From contig JAOPHQ010002280.1 of the NCBI GenBank assembly GCA_030340625.1, positions 1 through 64,000 of the forward strand: DNA of 64,000 nt. The letters run 5' to 3'. This DNA comes from Merluccius polli (lineage: Eukaryota > Chordata > Actinopteri > Gadiformes > Merlucciidae). The notes beneath the pieces were generated by a model that was not told where the DNA came from, made no database searches, and saw nothing but the letters and a program-made list of their open reading frames with translations. Positions 33,720 through 45,620 of the stretch are shown here, piece by piece. A program made the position numbers and the translations under genes. Every line of letters begins with the position of its first letter. Positions within the stretch are counted from its first letter, which is position 1.

Positions 33720-33756
33720 TTTGTGCTGCAATTGGGTCCTACCCCGACCCGTTACA
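33715..33756 (+). repeat. Last ~42 bp of the Gypsy 3' LTR
   Basis: This matches the end of the 5' LTR (about 30248-30289) with one difference and is followed directly by the ATGAC duplication. The other ~680 bp of the 3' LTR and the end of the internal region have been removed by a deletion whose junction is near 33714. Confidence 0.88.
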
Positions 33757-34060
33757 ATGACAGAGCTCTCACTGAGTGTGTGTGTTGATAGCTGGTTAAT
33801 CCTGGGGGCCATGATTGCTCTGCACCACAGGTGTGCAGCCTCACCCAGCCCCAGAGTCTAATCAGTCACTCAGGCCAGGTGAGGCTGTAAACCAGCTATC
33901 AACCACACCCGCTCCACACAATCTTCACTTGGAAAATGGTTTGGTACACAGGTAATCAGTCAGGAGCTGGGCAAACAAATCTGGCAAGGAGAAGACAAAG
34001 GCAATGTCAGGTAAAAGTAGTGGAGATCAAAAACCAGGAACACAAAATCCTAGAGACTAA

Positions 34061-34770
34061 GGGTATTTCTCAATCTGCGTTCTTGACTGTACTTGTGTTC
34101 TTGTGGACTTGTGAAACGTCATCAGTGGCAGCCCAAGTACTGTTCCAATTCAAAGTACACATCTAGCCAAGTGCAGTCCAAATGCCCGGATGTGTTCTTG
34201 CTCCGCCCGTTTTATCGAGGATGCATCAGGAGGTGACTTGTGTGGACTTGGGACGGCCAAGTATCCCAGAATGCATTTCGCAGCCTCCTCTTCGGCTTCT
34301 TTATAAAGAGTACCAACGGCAACGGTAACCAGCGTCTAATCCATTATGATGCTTATTTTTGTAATTTTGTCTGTCTAATTTTCTTTCTTCTCATTCAATC
34401 ATTCACCAATGTCCACAACAACCACAACAACCTTCTTCCCGCCACTGGCTTTTTATATGTAGGCTACAGATCTTGAAACACAAAAAAAATATACCATTCA
34501 TATTTTGAAAATGAAAAGAGGCAGGGTTGTGTTATATATCACATTGTATTATGATATATTATATTATATTATATTTCGTTTTATTGTAAATAAACATTAC
34601 AGTGAAGCTAGACACGAGATGAGATGAGATGGTGACGTCATCAAGTCCGCTGCTGTTCCAACTGCAGAATGACCGGACTGCGCCCTCCTGTCCTCCCGAG
34701 TCGAACTTACCAGTCCGAACTACCAAGTACGCAAGTCCGAACATGGCGTACTTGGTATTGCGAAACACCC
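34061..34770. mobile_element. MITE with GGGTATTTC-type inverted termini
   Basis: The left end GGGTATTTCTCAATCTGCGT and the right end, in reverse complement GGGTGTTTCGCAATACCAAG, pair as inverted termini. Subterminal CAAGTACG/ACTTGTG blocks also pair. The interior is non-coding. The target duplication is not clear. Confidence 0.65.
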
Positions 34771-35862
34771 AAGGCCAGGAAGTAAAATATCTGAAACAAG
34801 CGATATGAGTAATGAATTAAAACAGGAAACCATGAAAGAATCAATGAAACAATAAAAAACATAACCTAAGGAGCAAGGCGAGACATCACAGTAATCTTGG
34901 TTTTAACTTAATTTCAATTCAAAAAAATATGTTGTTGTCTTTTTCATAATCTAAACTTTTAAAACATATAGACATAACAGACAAACAAATTATGTAGTAA
35001 CAAATGAAAAAAAAAGGTCCAAGATAAAAAACCAAGATATCTGAATTGAAACACTAGTTACTGCACTTTGCTGTTGCATTGCCTATATATAGCATTTCAT
35101 AGTAATAGGCAGAGCACAGTATCTGCTTTTTGGGGTCATAGGTCAAAAATATTAGATTATTTTTAGTACAAAAATTACTTATTGCATAATTGTTTATAAA
35201 TAATATTTCCACTTATCTACACTACCACTTATCTAACACTACGAATGCTCTTCTGGGGTCACATGGTAGGAAATGTGTAAATCTGTGAACGGATTTGTAA
35301 ACCGTGCCCTCGGATTCACAATCACCCCATGCCCTTGGGGTGGTTGTGAATCTGAAGGTAGTGGTTATGAATGACTGAAGGTAGTGTTTAATTGTTCACA
35401 TTTGACTGTACAGTTATGTTGCTTTACAATCATTTCAGAGCCTTTTCATGTGCAATCTCCTAATAGAGTTGCAACATAAAACAACTTAATCAGCCGCTGT
35501 TTTCCAATGGTGTCTGTAAGCTCAACCAAAATTACAATCAACCATAACATGCACTCTCTCACACACATACAATTACCTCCATTTAGCCACTTCCTTAACT
35601 ACGGATTCCTTTTTTTACAAAAGGTGCAACATATGACCCTAGAGTAGGCCTACAACACAATTGGTTGGACAGTCAAAAAACTTTAAAAGCCATTTATCTC
35701 AGTTTCACTGTTGATGTAGATACTGTGGTTTGCCTTTGTAGGGCAGAATAAATGTGGTGAGTTTCCTCCAACTCACACAACTGGATCATGGCTGTAGGCT
35801 GTTCCTCCAATGAATGGCCCTGTTGTCTGGGACGTTTTGTATTTTATAAGTGTGTTGTATTG

Positions 35863-35904
<42 letters not shown>

Positions 35905-37273
35905 TGTGTGCCCCCTTTATCATGATCATCAATCACCATTGGTATCAATTATTGTGTTAGGTGACTGAGGATGAGGATGCAAAGCATCTGATGAATTATA
36001 TAAAAAAGTGTTTTTCTGATGATAGATTTATATAATTTTGCTACATGGTCAACACACACACACACACACACACACAGCTTCAGGCTATTTATTTGTTGTG
36101 GCACCAAATAACGGAAGCCTCATAAATGAACAACATCACATGCTGTACTGGAAGAACCATCCTTTACACACACAACCATATGTACAGTACATAGACAAAC
36201 CACCAAACAATATAATTGAGCGGTATATACAATTTGGGGTTGCAGAGGTTCAAAAGCCAAAATGAGGAAGCCACTATGAAAGAAATAATATGGACAAATA
36301 TTTTTGAGGAATCTGTATGTGTGTGTGCACACGTGTTTGTGCATGAGCATTCTGGGGATGACACTCACCGGCAGAACCAATGGAAAAGAGGAATTTGCTA
36401 AGCAGCAGCCATCTATGGCCTCTGGGCTTCAATTATTGTTTACAGACCATTAATGCATTAATGTGCTGGCCATGGATCAGCCACTCGTGAGAGAGATTAA
36501 CCATAAATTAAAAATAACAACAAAAGCCTGCAGGATATAGAAGTCCATCCCAGCGCCTGTAGGACAGTACCCATCCACAGGTCAGGAGGTCACTGACATT
36601 CATTCAATTAGTTATTTCTATATTCAATAGTTCCCATTGTTGTGAAGAAAAACAAAGGAGGTGGAAGAATCATTATCATAATATAAATTTGTTGAGAAAG
36701 AGATTTGATTATCTTAGAAAAGCAAAGGTTGTCTCTGCTGTAAGGTGGCAGCCTGTTTATTACTAACCAGAGCTGTTCCTCATGCTAAATAAGGGATGGA
36801 TGCCACTTCATTGTGGGATAATGAAAGCTGTTTTTGTCTCGTATGTGTTGTATAGTGTTCCTTCCGTTCCGAATAAAAAATGTAAGCAGACTTGGCTTTC
36901 CACATTACGTCATATATATTCGAGATGGAGTGCATTTGGTTATAAACCAATACAATAAGCCGTGGTATTGTTGTGAAACACTGAACGGACATACCCTTTG
37001 TTTCGAAATCAGGAGATATGCATTACAATCGCGTGGGTAGAAAAGCACTACAAAACAGCATGTTGCAACCTAGTGAAGATGGCTGTGCCTGTAGCTATAA
37101 AGCGAGACCTATTTCAAAAAAGGTCTGAGGTCAGAGAAGGGCACTTTTTAAGTACAAAACTAACCTGGTAGGGTAGTTGTGGCGGGCGTTGGTAGTAATA
37201 TTATTTCCCTGGAAAAACCCAAGCAAGTAACCAAAGTACCTTGGTTATATTGGATTATATTATGTCTTCTTAG
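34771..37273. other. Non-coding stretch with microsatellites
   Basis: It contains (GT)n at 35866-35910 and (CA)n at 36052-36076. The sequence is AT-rich; no protein character, paired termini or RNA gene was recognised. Confidence 0.55.
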
Positions 37274-37278
37274 TAACA

Positions 37279-37909
37279 TTGCCACCTAAGTGGACTTCCT
37301 GGGCTCCTTTGACACAGAACACAGGTAGATGTTTTACACCAGTTTATCAGATTTGGCAAGATGTTAAGCCAGAGCAGATGGAACATGCCTTCATGACATA
37401 GGCTGCGTTCCGAATCGCATACTTTTTCTTTTTACATTTAGTACATACTGCAGCTGCCCTTACAAAGTAAGGACAGTATGCATACAATTGGGACATACTA
37501 CAGGCGTTTTCACTGATTAGCAGACCTGCAACAAGAGACATCTGTGCTCTCTTGGCGGCTCAGTCGATGTGAATGAGCTGCTGCGCAGAGGATTGTGGGT
37601 CAGGATAACCAGAAAAGCATGCTGGCTTGCATACTGCAAAATGCGACCGGATGTAGTAGGACATCCTGGTATTTTTGGCATACTGCATTTGACATACACT
37701 AAATATTTTTCTGCCATACTAAATAGTATGGTAGTATGGGTATTGGAACGCAGCCATAGGCTCTGAGTGTGTGTGGTGATAGCTGGTTTATCCTGTGGGC
37801 CTTGATTGCTCATGCATTACAGGTGTGCAGCCTCACCCAGCCCCAGAGTCTCATCAGTCTGACTCGGGCTAGGCGAGGCTGCTTAAAATATCAAACACAC
37901 ACTCCACAA
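37279..37909 (-). repeat. Solo LTR of the small LTR family, split by a MITE
   Basis: It begins TTGCCACC and ends CTCCACAA on the plus strand, flanked by TAACA on both sides (37274-37278 and 37910-37914), a 5-bp duplication. It is collinear with the LTRs at 28635-28933 and 29446-33918. Without the MITE (37401-37755) it would be about 273 bp. Confidence 0.8.
37401..37755. mobile_element. Harbinger-type MITE inside the solo LTR
   Basis: The termini are GGCTGCGTTCCGAAT and ATTGGAACGCAGCC, flanked by ATA on both sides (37398-37400 and 37756-37758). The 3-bp duplication and termini fit a PIF/Harbinger MITE. It is non-coding. Confidence 0.85.
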
Positions 37910-38094
37910 TAACATTTACGTATGTATTGTGGCCACAATATGATGCAGATACTGTCAAAAGTACTGATCCTGTCTGTCATGGGCCTTATTTATGTAGCGG
38001 CCATCTTGGTTCTAAGTGCCAGAAGTTCCCCCGCCCAGCTAGTGTTAAGAACATAGGCTGTATGGTTTAGAACCAAGGTGGCCCCTTGGTGAGC

Positions 38095-38996
38095 GACTCC
38101 CCACACCTGGCATTAACATGGCTTTTGGGCAATCGGATATGAATCGGATATTGGCAAAACTCATACAACACACTTAATTTACACCTGGCATTAGAATGTG
38201 TCTCCAGTGTCCAGATTGATATCGGATATTGCTCTCGCTAAATTATAGAATTACATAATAGAAAGATACTCTCGCCTGTCAGTTCCCCTAACAAAAAAAA
38301 GTTTGAAAACCTGATGATGGCTCGTGGGATTAGTGTGTGCCCCTGCGCTCCACATGAACCATGTATGAACACACATCGCGCTACCAGGTCACATTCTGAT
38401 GCCAGTGGATCGCTGGGGACAAAACTATAGTTTATCATTTTAACTACTTTACAATGTTGTATCGGATGTTTGAAATTATCCAAGTAGCCTACTCACGCAT
38501 GTGTCCTGAGGAAAAACGCAATGATACTTTGTTGATATGCTGCGAAACAAAATTGCAAATCATAACGCGTTTTTGGTTCATACGGAGCGCAGGGTCGTAT
38601 TGGGCTACAGTGGCAAATTGGCACACAGTCGAACACAAAGGTTGTTACGCAGTTGTTATTGCTGTTGCATGTTGATTTTACAGATGTTTATGATTAAAGT
38701 TAACTGTATGCTGATACTGATGAGCGAAAGTCAAAATAGGAAGATGCTTGAAGAAGGCGCGTCCATTTCCCACCCCTCAGATGTAAATAGACTGCTATAT
38801 ACGTATTGGGAAGTTGGCTGCATTTACACTTTCATAGATGTGGTCATATGCGGCCCAGACCACCTCCTGATGTGGTTTCACAGACCCCATCACAAATGTG
38901 GCTTGGGTGCATTTACACATGCATTTGTGTTTCGGAAATATCCGATTCATATCCGATCACCCAAAACGCATGTCAATGCCAGGTGTGAAAGGGGTC
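38095..38996. mobile_element. MITE with long ACACCTGGCATT termini
   Basis: The left end CACACCTGGCATTAACATGG, followed by AATCGGATATGAATCGGAT, pairs over about 50 bases with the right end (reverse complement CACACCTGGCATTGACATGC). Partial relatives occur at 39851-39990, 44810-45000 and 63500-63600. Target duplication unresolved; non-coding interior. Confidence 0.7.
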
Positions 38997-39255
38997 AATA
39001 CGGCCCATGGTAACACCTGACTGACTGGCATTCCCCTCCCCCGCACTCTTTTACTCACCTCAATTGTCTTCTATATATTTGAGGAATGTGTTCTGTTGGC
39101 TAACACTGTTACTTAATCACCTGGCTTTTGTATTGGTTCAAAGTTTATTGGATCAGGGGTTGTTGACCTTTCCATTGTGAACATATTATAGTATGTTTCT
39201 TTTGTTATGGCAGGGCCTGGACACACCAAAACAAAGACACAAACACTGAACATGG

Positions 39256-40735
<1,480 letters not shown>

Positions 40736-40881
40736 CACAATCATGTCTACAGAGAACGAGCTGTTCGTAAGACTTCAGGAAAACCGACTGTACCATTTCT
40801 GCTCGGCAGAGGGGTGGACCGGACAAGTCAGTCACACAAGTCCCGCCTTTACAGTCTGGATCTTAAAGGAGATTTTGAGGC

Positions 40882-40888
40882 TATAAAA
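40882..40888 (+). promoter_or_regulatory. TATA box of a putative plus-strand gene
   Basis: TATAAAA at 40882-40888, in a locally GC-richer stretch, would place transcription start near 40912 (TTCGGGGAC). The leader to the ATG at 41075 would be about 160 bases. The inference rests on spacing to a good ATG and splice donor. Confidence 0.45.
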
Positions 40889-40911
40889 TGAAGCAACTTA
40901 GTTCGGGGACA

Positions 40912-41125
40912 TTTTCGTGCCAGAGTTCCTTCGGTGAACTCTCGCCTGGTCTTGCGGCGGTGGTTATCCGGAGGTAGTGACTCCTGTCGACACAGACACA
41001 GTGCACTTCGTCTCATTCAAAACTGAAGAGCTACTTTCTGCTGCTGTTCCGCCGGGTAGCGACACAGGGCAGCTATGGCAGGGGACGGAGTAGACCAACG
41101 GGCGCTGCAGTATGAGCAAACTTTG
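40912..41125 (+). CDS. Putative first exon of an unidentified host gene (coding part 41075-41125)
   Basis: The ATG at 41075 has a strong context (GCAGCTATGG) and opens MAGDGVDQRALQYEQTL, 17 codons, ending exactly at a consensus donor TTG/GTAAGT (41125/41126) in phase 0. The stretch 40890-41125 is less AT-rich than its surroundings, has a TATA box at the right distance and no transposon signature. The charged, glutamine-containing start looks like a cytosolic or nuclear protein, with no signal peptide. I cannot name the gene from 17 residues. No following exon was recognised, so intron 1 probably runs far into or past this window. The frame would also continue 5' of the ATG only as leader. Confidence 0.5.
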
Positions 41126-41131
41126 GTAAGT
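41126..41131 (+). other. Consensus 5' splice donor
   Basis: TTG/GTAAGT matches the U1 consensus at the intron side completely. It closes the 17-codon frame from 41075 in phase 0. Confidence 0.5.
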
Positions 41132-41818
41132 TCACTTGTTGCCAGTTTAAACTTAACTACTTCCCAAATAATCAGAGGTGTAGCACACATCCCTTTACAC
41201 GTCGCTTCCATGAAAGCAGCTGGTCCACCCATGACATGACCTACAAAAGTGGGCCGGCTAGTCATGGCATTTCTACCTGAATGTGTGACTCGGGTGTCGT
41301 TTGTCTCAAATGCAACTGACAGCAGTGATTGGAGACGAAGCTTGATTTGTGTCCGATAAATGGAACATCATATTACGTCGTTCAAGCTAAAGACCATACT
41401 AACAATGGCAATATTATTAAAACATTTGGATTTGCCAACACTCTCAGCGGCTTCAGCGGTTACCCGTCTACGTTACCGTTTCTAAACGATAAAGTAAACG
41501 ACCCGGTTCACCCACTGAAGTGTGGTCAACTAGAGGTGGTCATTTGAGCTTTTGTACCCGTCACTAACAGTGCGTGGGCTTCATCGATATGCCGCCTTTA
41601 AACAATGCGTGCTTTCAACGACAAGAAGGCGTTATGAAATAGGGTTATAAAAAGACCAACAGTCACCGTAGGAATGCCGTCTATCCCGACCCCGCGAGCC
41701 GCGTTATGAGGAACGTCTCCCCTCGCGCGCGGCGTACAGGTGCGCACGCACGAGCCTGTGAAGTGCTCGCGACGAAGTGTAATGTTTTTTTTACGCCAAG
41801 CTCTGCGTAACCTAACCG
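41132..41818 (+). other. Start of putative intron 1
   Basis: CpG-containing sequence (for example CCCCGCGAGCCGCG and CCTCGCGCGCGGCG near 41690-41730) without clear exon. It may be part of a promoter-associated CpG island. Confidence 0.35.
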
Positions 41819-41821
41819 TTA

Positions 41822-42370
41822 AGGTGTGTTCACACCGCACTTCGCCCCGCGACACGTTTCAATGTTAAGTGAACGTGGAGACGCGAATCGGGCGAATTTT
41901 TTTTTCGCCGATACGCGCGACAAGATTTGATTGACAGCGCGAAATTTTTCCTCGTGAACGGCGAGCGCGTTCACGTGGATTCGCGCCGCGAATAATTCGC
42001 CCCGCGAATAAAGTTAAAATATTTCAACTTCTTCGCGGCATTCGCGTTGAAACAGCCAATCAGCGTTCACTCCCTGAGTGACGTAGCGTTCACTGCCTGA
42101 TCCAGATCAGACAGCAATATGGAAGAAACGTCTCTCCCTCTTCCACAACAGATACAGACACGCAATGGTGGTTATCTCGGCCATGGTTGATGAGAGACTG
42201 AATTGGCATGAAGGACTGTTGCCAGGCAAACAAAAAATTCGCCCCGCGAATAATTCGCCCCGCGAATGCACACAAAAATGCACAGCGACAGATTATGATT
42301 TGTCGCGCGGCAACATTCGCCTATTCGCGCGAATAGGCGAAATGGGACAAAGTGCGGTGTGAACACACAG
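41822..42370. mobile_element. PIF/Harbinger-type MITE with TTA duplication
   Basis: The termini AGGTGTGTTCACACCGCACT and AGTGCGGTGTGAACACACAG are inverted repeats flanked by TTA (41819-41821 and 42371-42373), the classic Harbinger target. The interior is rich in TTCGCCCCGCGAATA palindromic blocks. A short frame MEETSLPLPQQIQTRN at 42119 may be a transposase start remnant. It lies about 700 bp into the putative intron 1. Confidence 0.88.
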
Positions 42371-42373
42371 TTA

Positions 42374-42644
42374 CCCTTTCCTCTTGCATAACCATTCAAT
42401 TGAACCGGCTGTTGTCGTGACATACTAGATAGTAGTGTAGCACCTTTTAACAGAACTCAGTCATGTATGGGCCTTTTAGAATGAATGCCTGGGAGGTGAA
42501 CTGTGAGTGTACAACTGTGTTTTCTTAACTGTGTTTTCTTACAACGTGTGTCAAACTGAAAGCATATCCCTCTATGTGAATAGACACGGTTTATAGGCCT
42601 GCTTCCAGTCCCATTCGTCGCACTTGTTTTTCCTCTTCATCACC

Positions 42645-42681
<37 letters not shown>

Positions 42682-43021
42682 TTACATAACGGGCTACCCG
42701 CCGATTCAGTACTGGGCTCTGCTTAACTTGCGTGGTCTCGTGCTCGGCTTTAAACGTCTCTCGCTTTCTCTCGTGTTCTCTCTCCCCCCCCCCCCCACGT
42801 TTTCCTCCGTCTCTCCAGTGGGCTGCCGTAACACGCAGCCTTTGTCTGAGTGGCAGCTGAGGTAGTTGTGTGGGTATCTTGTTGTGGGTAGCGTCTGCTG
42901 AAAGAGATCACTGTAGAGAAAGTGCTGGTTCACTTCATGGCATAGAGACATTCCCTCAGAGCAGTTACGTTGACTTGTTGTGGTATGAACACACGCATCA
43001 CCACAGAGACCTGTATGGGGT
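42374..43021. other. Non-coding stretch
   Basis: It contains (GT)n at 42647-42680 and a C-run at 42784-42796; no gene signal was found. Confidence 0.5.
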
Positions 43022-43024
43022 CTG

Positions 43025-43745
43025 GGGCCCGTTTCAGAGAGCAGGTTCAACAAACTCTGAGTTAAAACCTTAACTCTAGATTGACCAACTCTGAGCTGTC
43101 AAACTCAGAGAAACCGAGTTTTCGGTTTCAGAACAGGTGATAACACTTAGTTCAATCAACTCAGAGTTCAGGTAACCCTGAGTGAAGCTCGTGCATGAGG
43201 ATATAAAAAGCCCTCATCAATGGAGCACAGATAACATGATTCACCATGGCAACAAGTGATAAAAAGCCTTGCTCCTCCTACTTCTCCCCAGTGGAGTTTC
43301 AATATTAATGACCAAAAGGGAGGGGCTTCGGCCCTCGGCTGTCATTGGTCGAGCCCAGAATCAATCATGACTAATGGGCCGATCTACCAGTTTATTGTAC
43401 CAATAGGCGCCGCTGATCTGGCAATCGGGCCGTATTAGTAATGGTATTAGTCATGATACCTATTGCCAATAGGTATCATGACTAATACCATTACTAATAC
43501 TAGTACCATTAGTAAAAAAAGAAAAGAAAAAAAGGCCCGGCCCAAAATGCCGGTGGGCAAATGCTTGTCCACGATGTGTCATGTGAATGATGTGAGGGCT
43601 GACAATATTGTTTAGATAAATTATTGATGATTGATGTTGCCAGGGTAACGGACTCAGAGTTAAGCTGAACTGACTTTTGCGTTTCCCTCATCTCAGGGTT
43701 AACTAACTCAGAGTTTCCATTAAACCTGCTTTCTGAAACGGGCCC
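43025..43745. mobile_element. Harbinger-type MITE with AACTCTGAGTT repeats
   Basis: The termini GGGCCCGTTTCAGAGAGCAG and, in reverse complement, GGGCCCGTTTCAGAAAGCAG are flanked by CTG on both sides (43022-43024 and 43746-43748). Subterminal AACTCTGAGTT/AACTCAGAGTT blocks repeat. It is related to the decayed element at 47705-49345, which keeps a transposase fragment. A perfect 34-bp hairpin lies inside. Confidence 0.8.
43432..43500. repeat. Perfect hairpin, 34-bp arms, 1-nt spacer
   Basis: The left arm 43432-43465 starts GTATTAGTAATGGTATTAG and the right arm 43467-43500 is its exact reverse complement, with only C43466 between them. It lies within the MITE at 43025-43745. Confidence 0.97.
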
Positions 43746-43748
43746 CTG

Positions 43749-45612
43749 GTGTGGGTTGATTCTGGTTGCATGTTTTTCTCCCCACTTGACAGGGGAAGTT
43801 ATCCAAAAAAATGGATTCAGTGGTTGACAGATGACATGCTCTATGTATTTAATCCCCCATCCTCATCCTCATCCTGGCTGTCTGTCTCTCACAGCAGAAT
43901 GTTGACAGATGTAAGCACTCGGTCCCTCAGTTGATTAAACACATTGTATTCTGACAGCAAAATGTAGTTTACTAGCTTCACTTGTGTTATTCCAGGTGTG
44001 TGTGCTCCTACCTGCTAATATTGCCTCCCCTCCCTCCCACCCCTGCACACACGCCCCAGCCATATAAATTATCAAGTCTTTGATTTATAGCATAGGTAGT
44101 ATATTTTCCACCGACGACTGTGTTGATAATGGTTATTACCTACCTTGCTTATAGCTCTGTTTTTGGGTCAGGTGTGTGTGTGTGATGTCCAGAGGTCTGT
44201 AAAGATATGAACTGTGCCTGTCTTTTTATTACTCTGGGTGCGTGACCTTTGCCCAGCTGAGAATCATTAGAGCTGAGAGTTAAGAGGAATGGCAGCCTAA
44301 AGGATGGCCCTATGGGTGTTTGTATATTTGTTTGTGTGCATCACTGAATTGTATCATGTCTTCTGAGGCACAACCGCTAAAATCTAAAAAGGTTTTTATT
44401 TGCACTTACACAGCCGTAATAAGATGGTGAGAGAAGGGTCAATTGTGGACGAATTGTGAAAGTCTTTCATCAACACATTTTTTTTCTGTTGCTCACATTT
44501 TTAAGCATTGTAAAGTATATTTACGTTATATTTGTGTGTGTGTGTGTGTGTGTGTGTGTTATCTGTGTGACCACAGATATCACGATTTTCGGTATTATCA
44601 CGGCATTGTTAAAATGGGTTCAAAATGTTTAAAAAGTGCTAATGAACACATAATTTCACCAAAAGTATTATATTGAATACAAACATTTTTATTTAACCTC
44701 TGGTTAACACTATAAATAAATGAACCACAAATAAAATAAGAAATTATCACAAGCATTGTGTCTATCATGCGTCTCAAAGGTATTTTCCTGTTCTGTCTTT
44801 GTCGGGGGACGCATCAGGATGCTTTAGCATTTACACTACAAAAGATATATGGTCGAATGCGTCCCAGACCACCTCGACAAGTGGTTTGAGTGATCGGATC
44901 ACAATGCATCTTGGTGGTCGTTTACACTTGTATTTAACGCTGTCCAATTGTGATCCGATCACTCCAAGACACATGTTAATGCCAGTTGTCTTTTTAGACG
45001 GGTGAATAATCGGAGCAGCAGCACTATCACTCACCTCCTTCAGCCATTGATGTGTATGGCTAGTAGTGGCTACATAATTTACATTGACGTGATAATAAAA
45101 CCAAAATGAGTTCATTAAAATTTGACACGGTATGATAACCGTCAGGAATTTTTATCATGCTATATTGAAAAAAACAGTAAGTGTGTGTGTGAGAGACTAA
45201 GCTTCAAGGACCTATACTGAGGGCTCTGTGGACACATAACACATTTATTCTTTCTTTTGCTTAATGACCAATCGAGAACAAACATACTGATGGATTAACC
45301 TGCCTAACCCCCCAGCCACTTGCTGACAGCCCCGCCCCCCTCCACCAACTAGGTGAAAATTAACTACGGATAATGACAGAAATGTTTTTATCAGAAATGT
45401 CTTTACTGAACCAAACAAAGGGTTTGAAAGAAAAGTTGGTAATGCAGTGTGCTTGGCTGTGTGTTGACATGTGTGTGTGTGTGCGCCCATTTACTTCTTG
45501 ATATTATTTAGACCTATGCCCCTCAACACACACACACACACACACACACTGCTGACATCAGCCTCCTAAAAAAGGACCCAAGTTGTGACGATGACGTTAA
45601 AAAAAATTAAAC
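43749..45612. other. Non-coding stretch with microsatellites
   Basis: It contains (GT)n at 44533-44559, a partial ACACCTGGCATT-family element at about 44810-45000 and (CA)n at 45529-45549. No gene signal was found. Confidence 0.5.
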
Positions 45613-45620
45613 GTCCTCCG

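Larger units (their letters stand above)
29568..33756 (+). mobile_element. Ty3/Gypsy chromovirus retrotransposon, heavily deleted
   Basis: A 5' LTR (29568-30289) begins TGTCACGG and ends GTTGCA. The 3' side ends GTTACA at 33756. ATGAC flanks both sides (29563-29567 and 33757-33761), a 5-bp duplication. The order gag, protease, RT, RNase H, integrase is that of Gypsy. Only about the last 50 bases of the 3' LTR survive. Several coding segments are deleted or frameshifted. It sits inside the 5' LTR of an older small LTR element. Confidence 0.9.
28635..33918 (-). mobile_element. Small LTR retrotransposon (minus strand) with a Gypsy element in its 5' LTR
   Basis: Two related LTRs on the minus strand bracket a ~0.5-kb interior. 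The downstream LTR is about 28635-28933 and the upstream LTR is 29446-29567 plus 33762-33918. A third LTR of this family stands alone at 37279-37909. Shared plus-strand blocks are TTTATTGGAGATGGCA (an AATAAA polyadenylation signal on the minus strand), GGTGTGCAGCCTCACCCAGC and CCAGCTATCAACCACAC. The interior (28934-29445) has no recognisable pol, so this is TRIM/LARD-like or heavily deleted. Confidence 0.65.
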
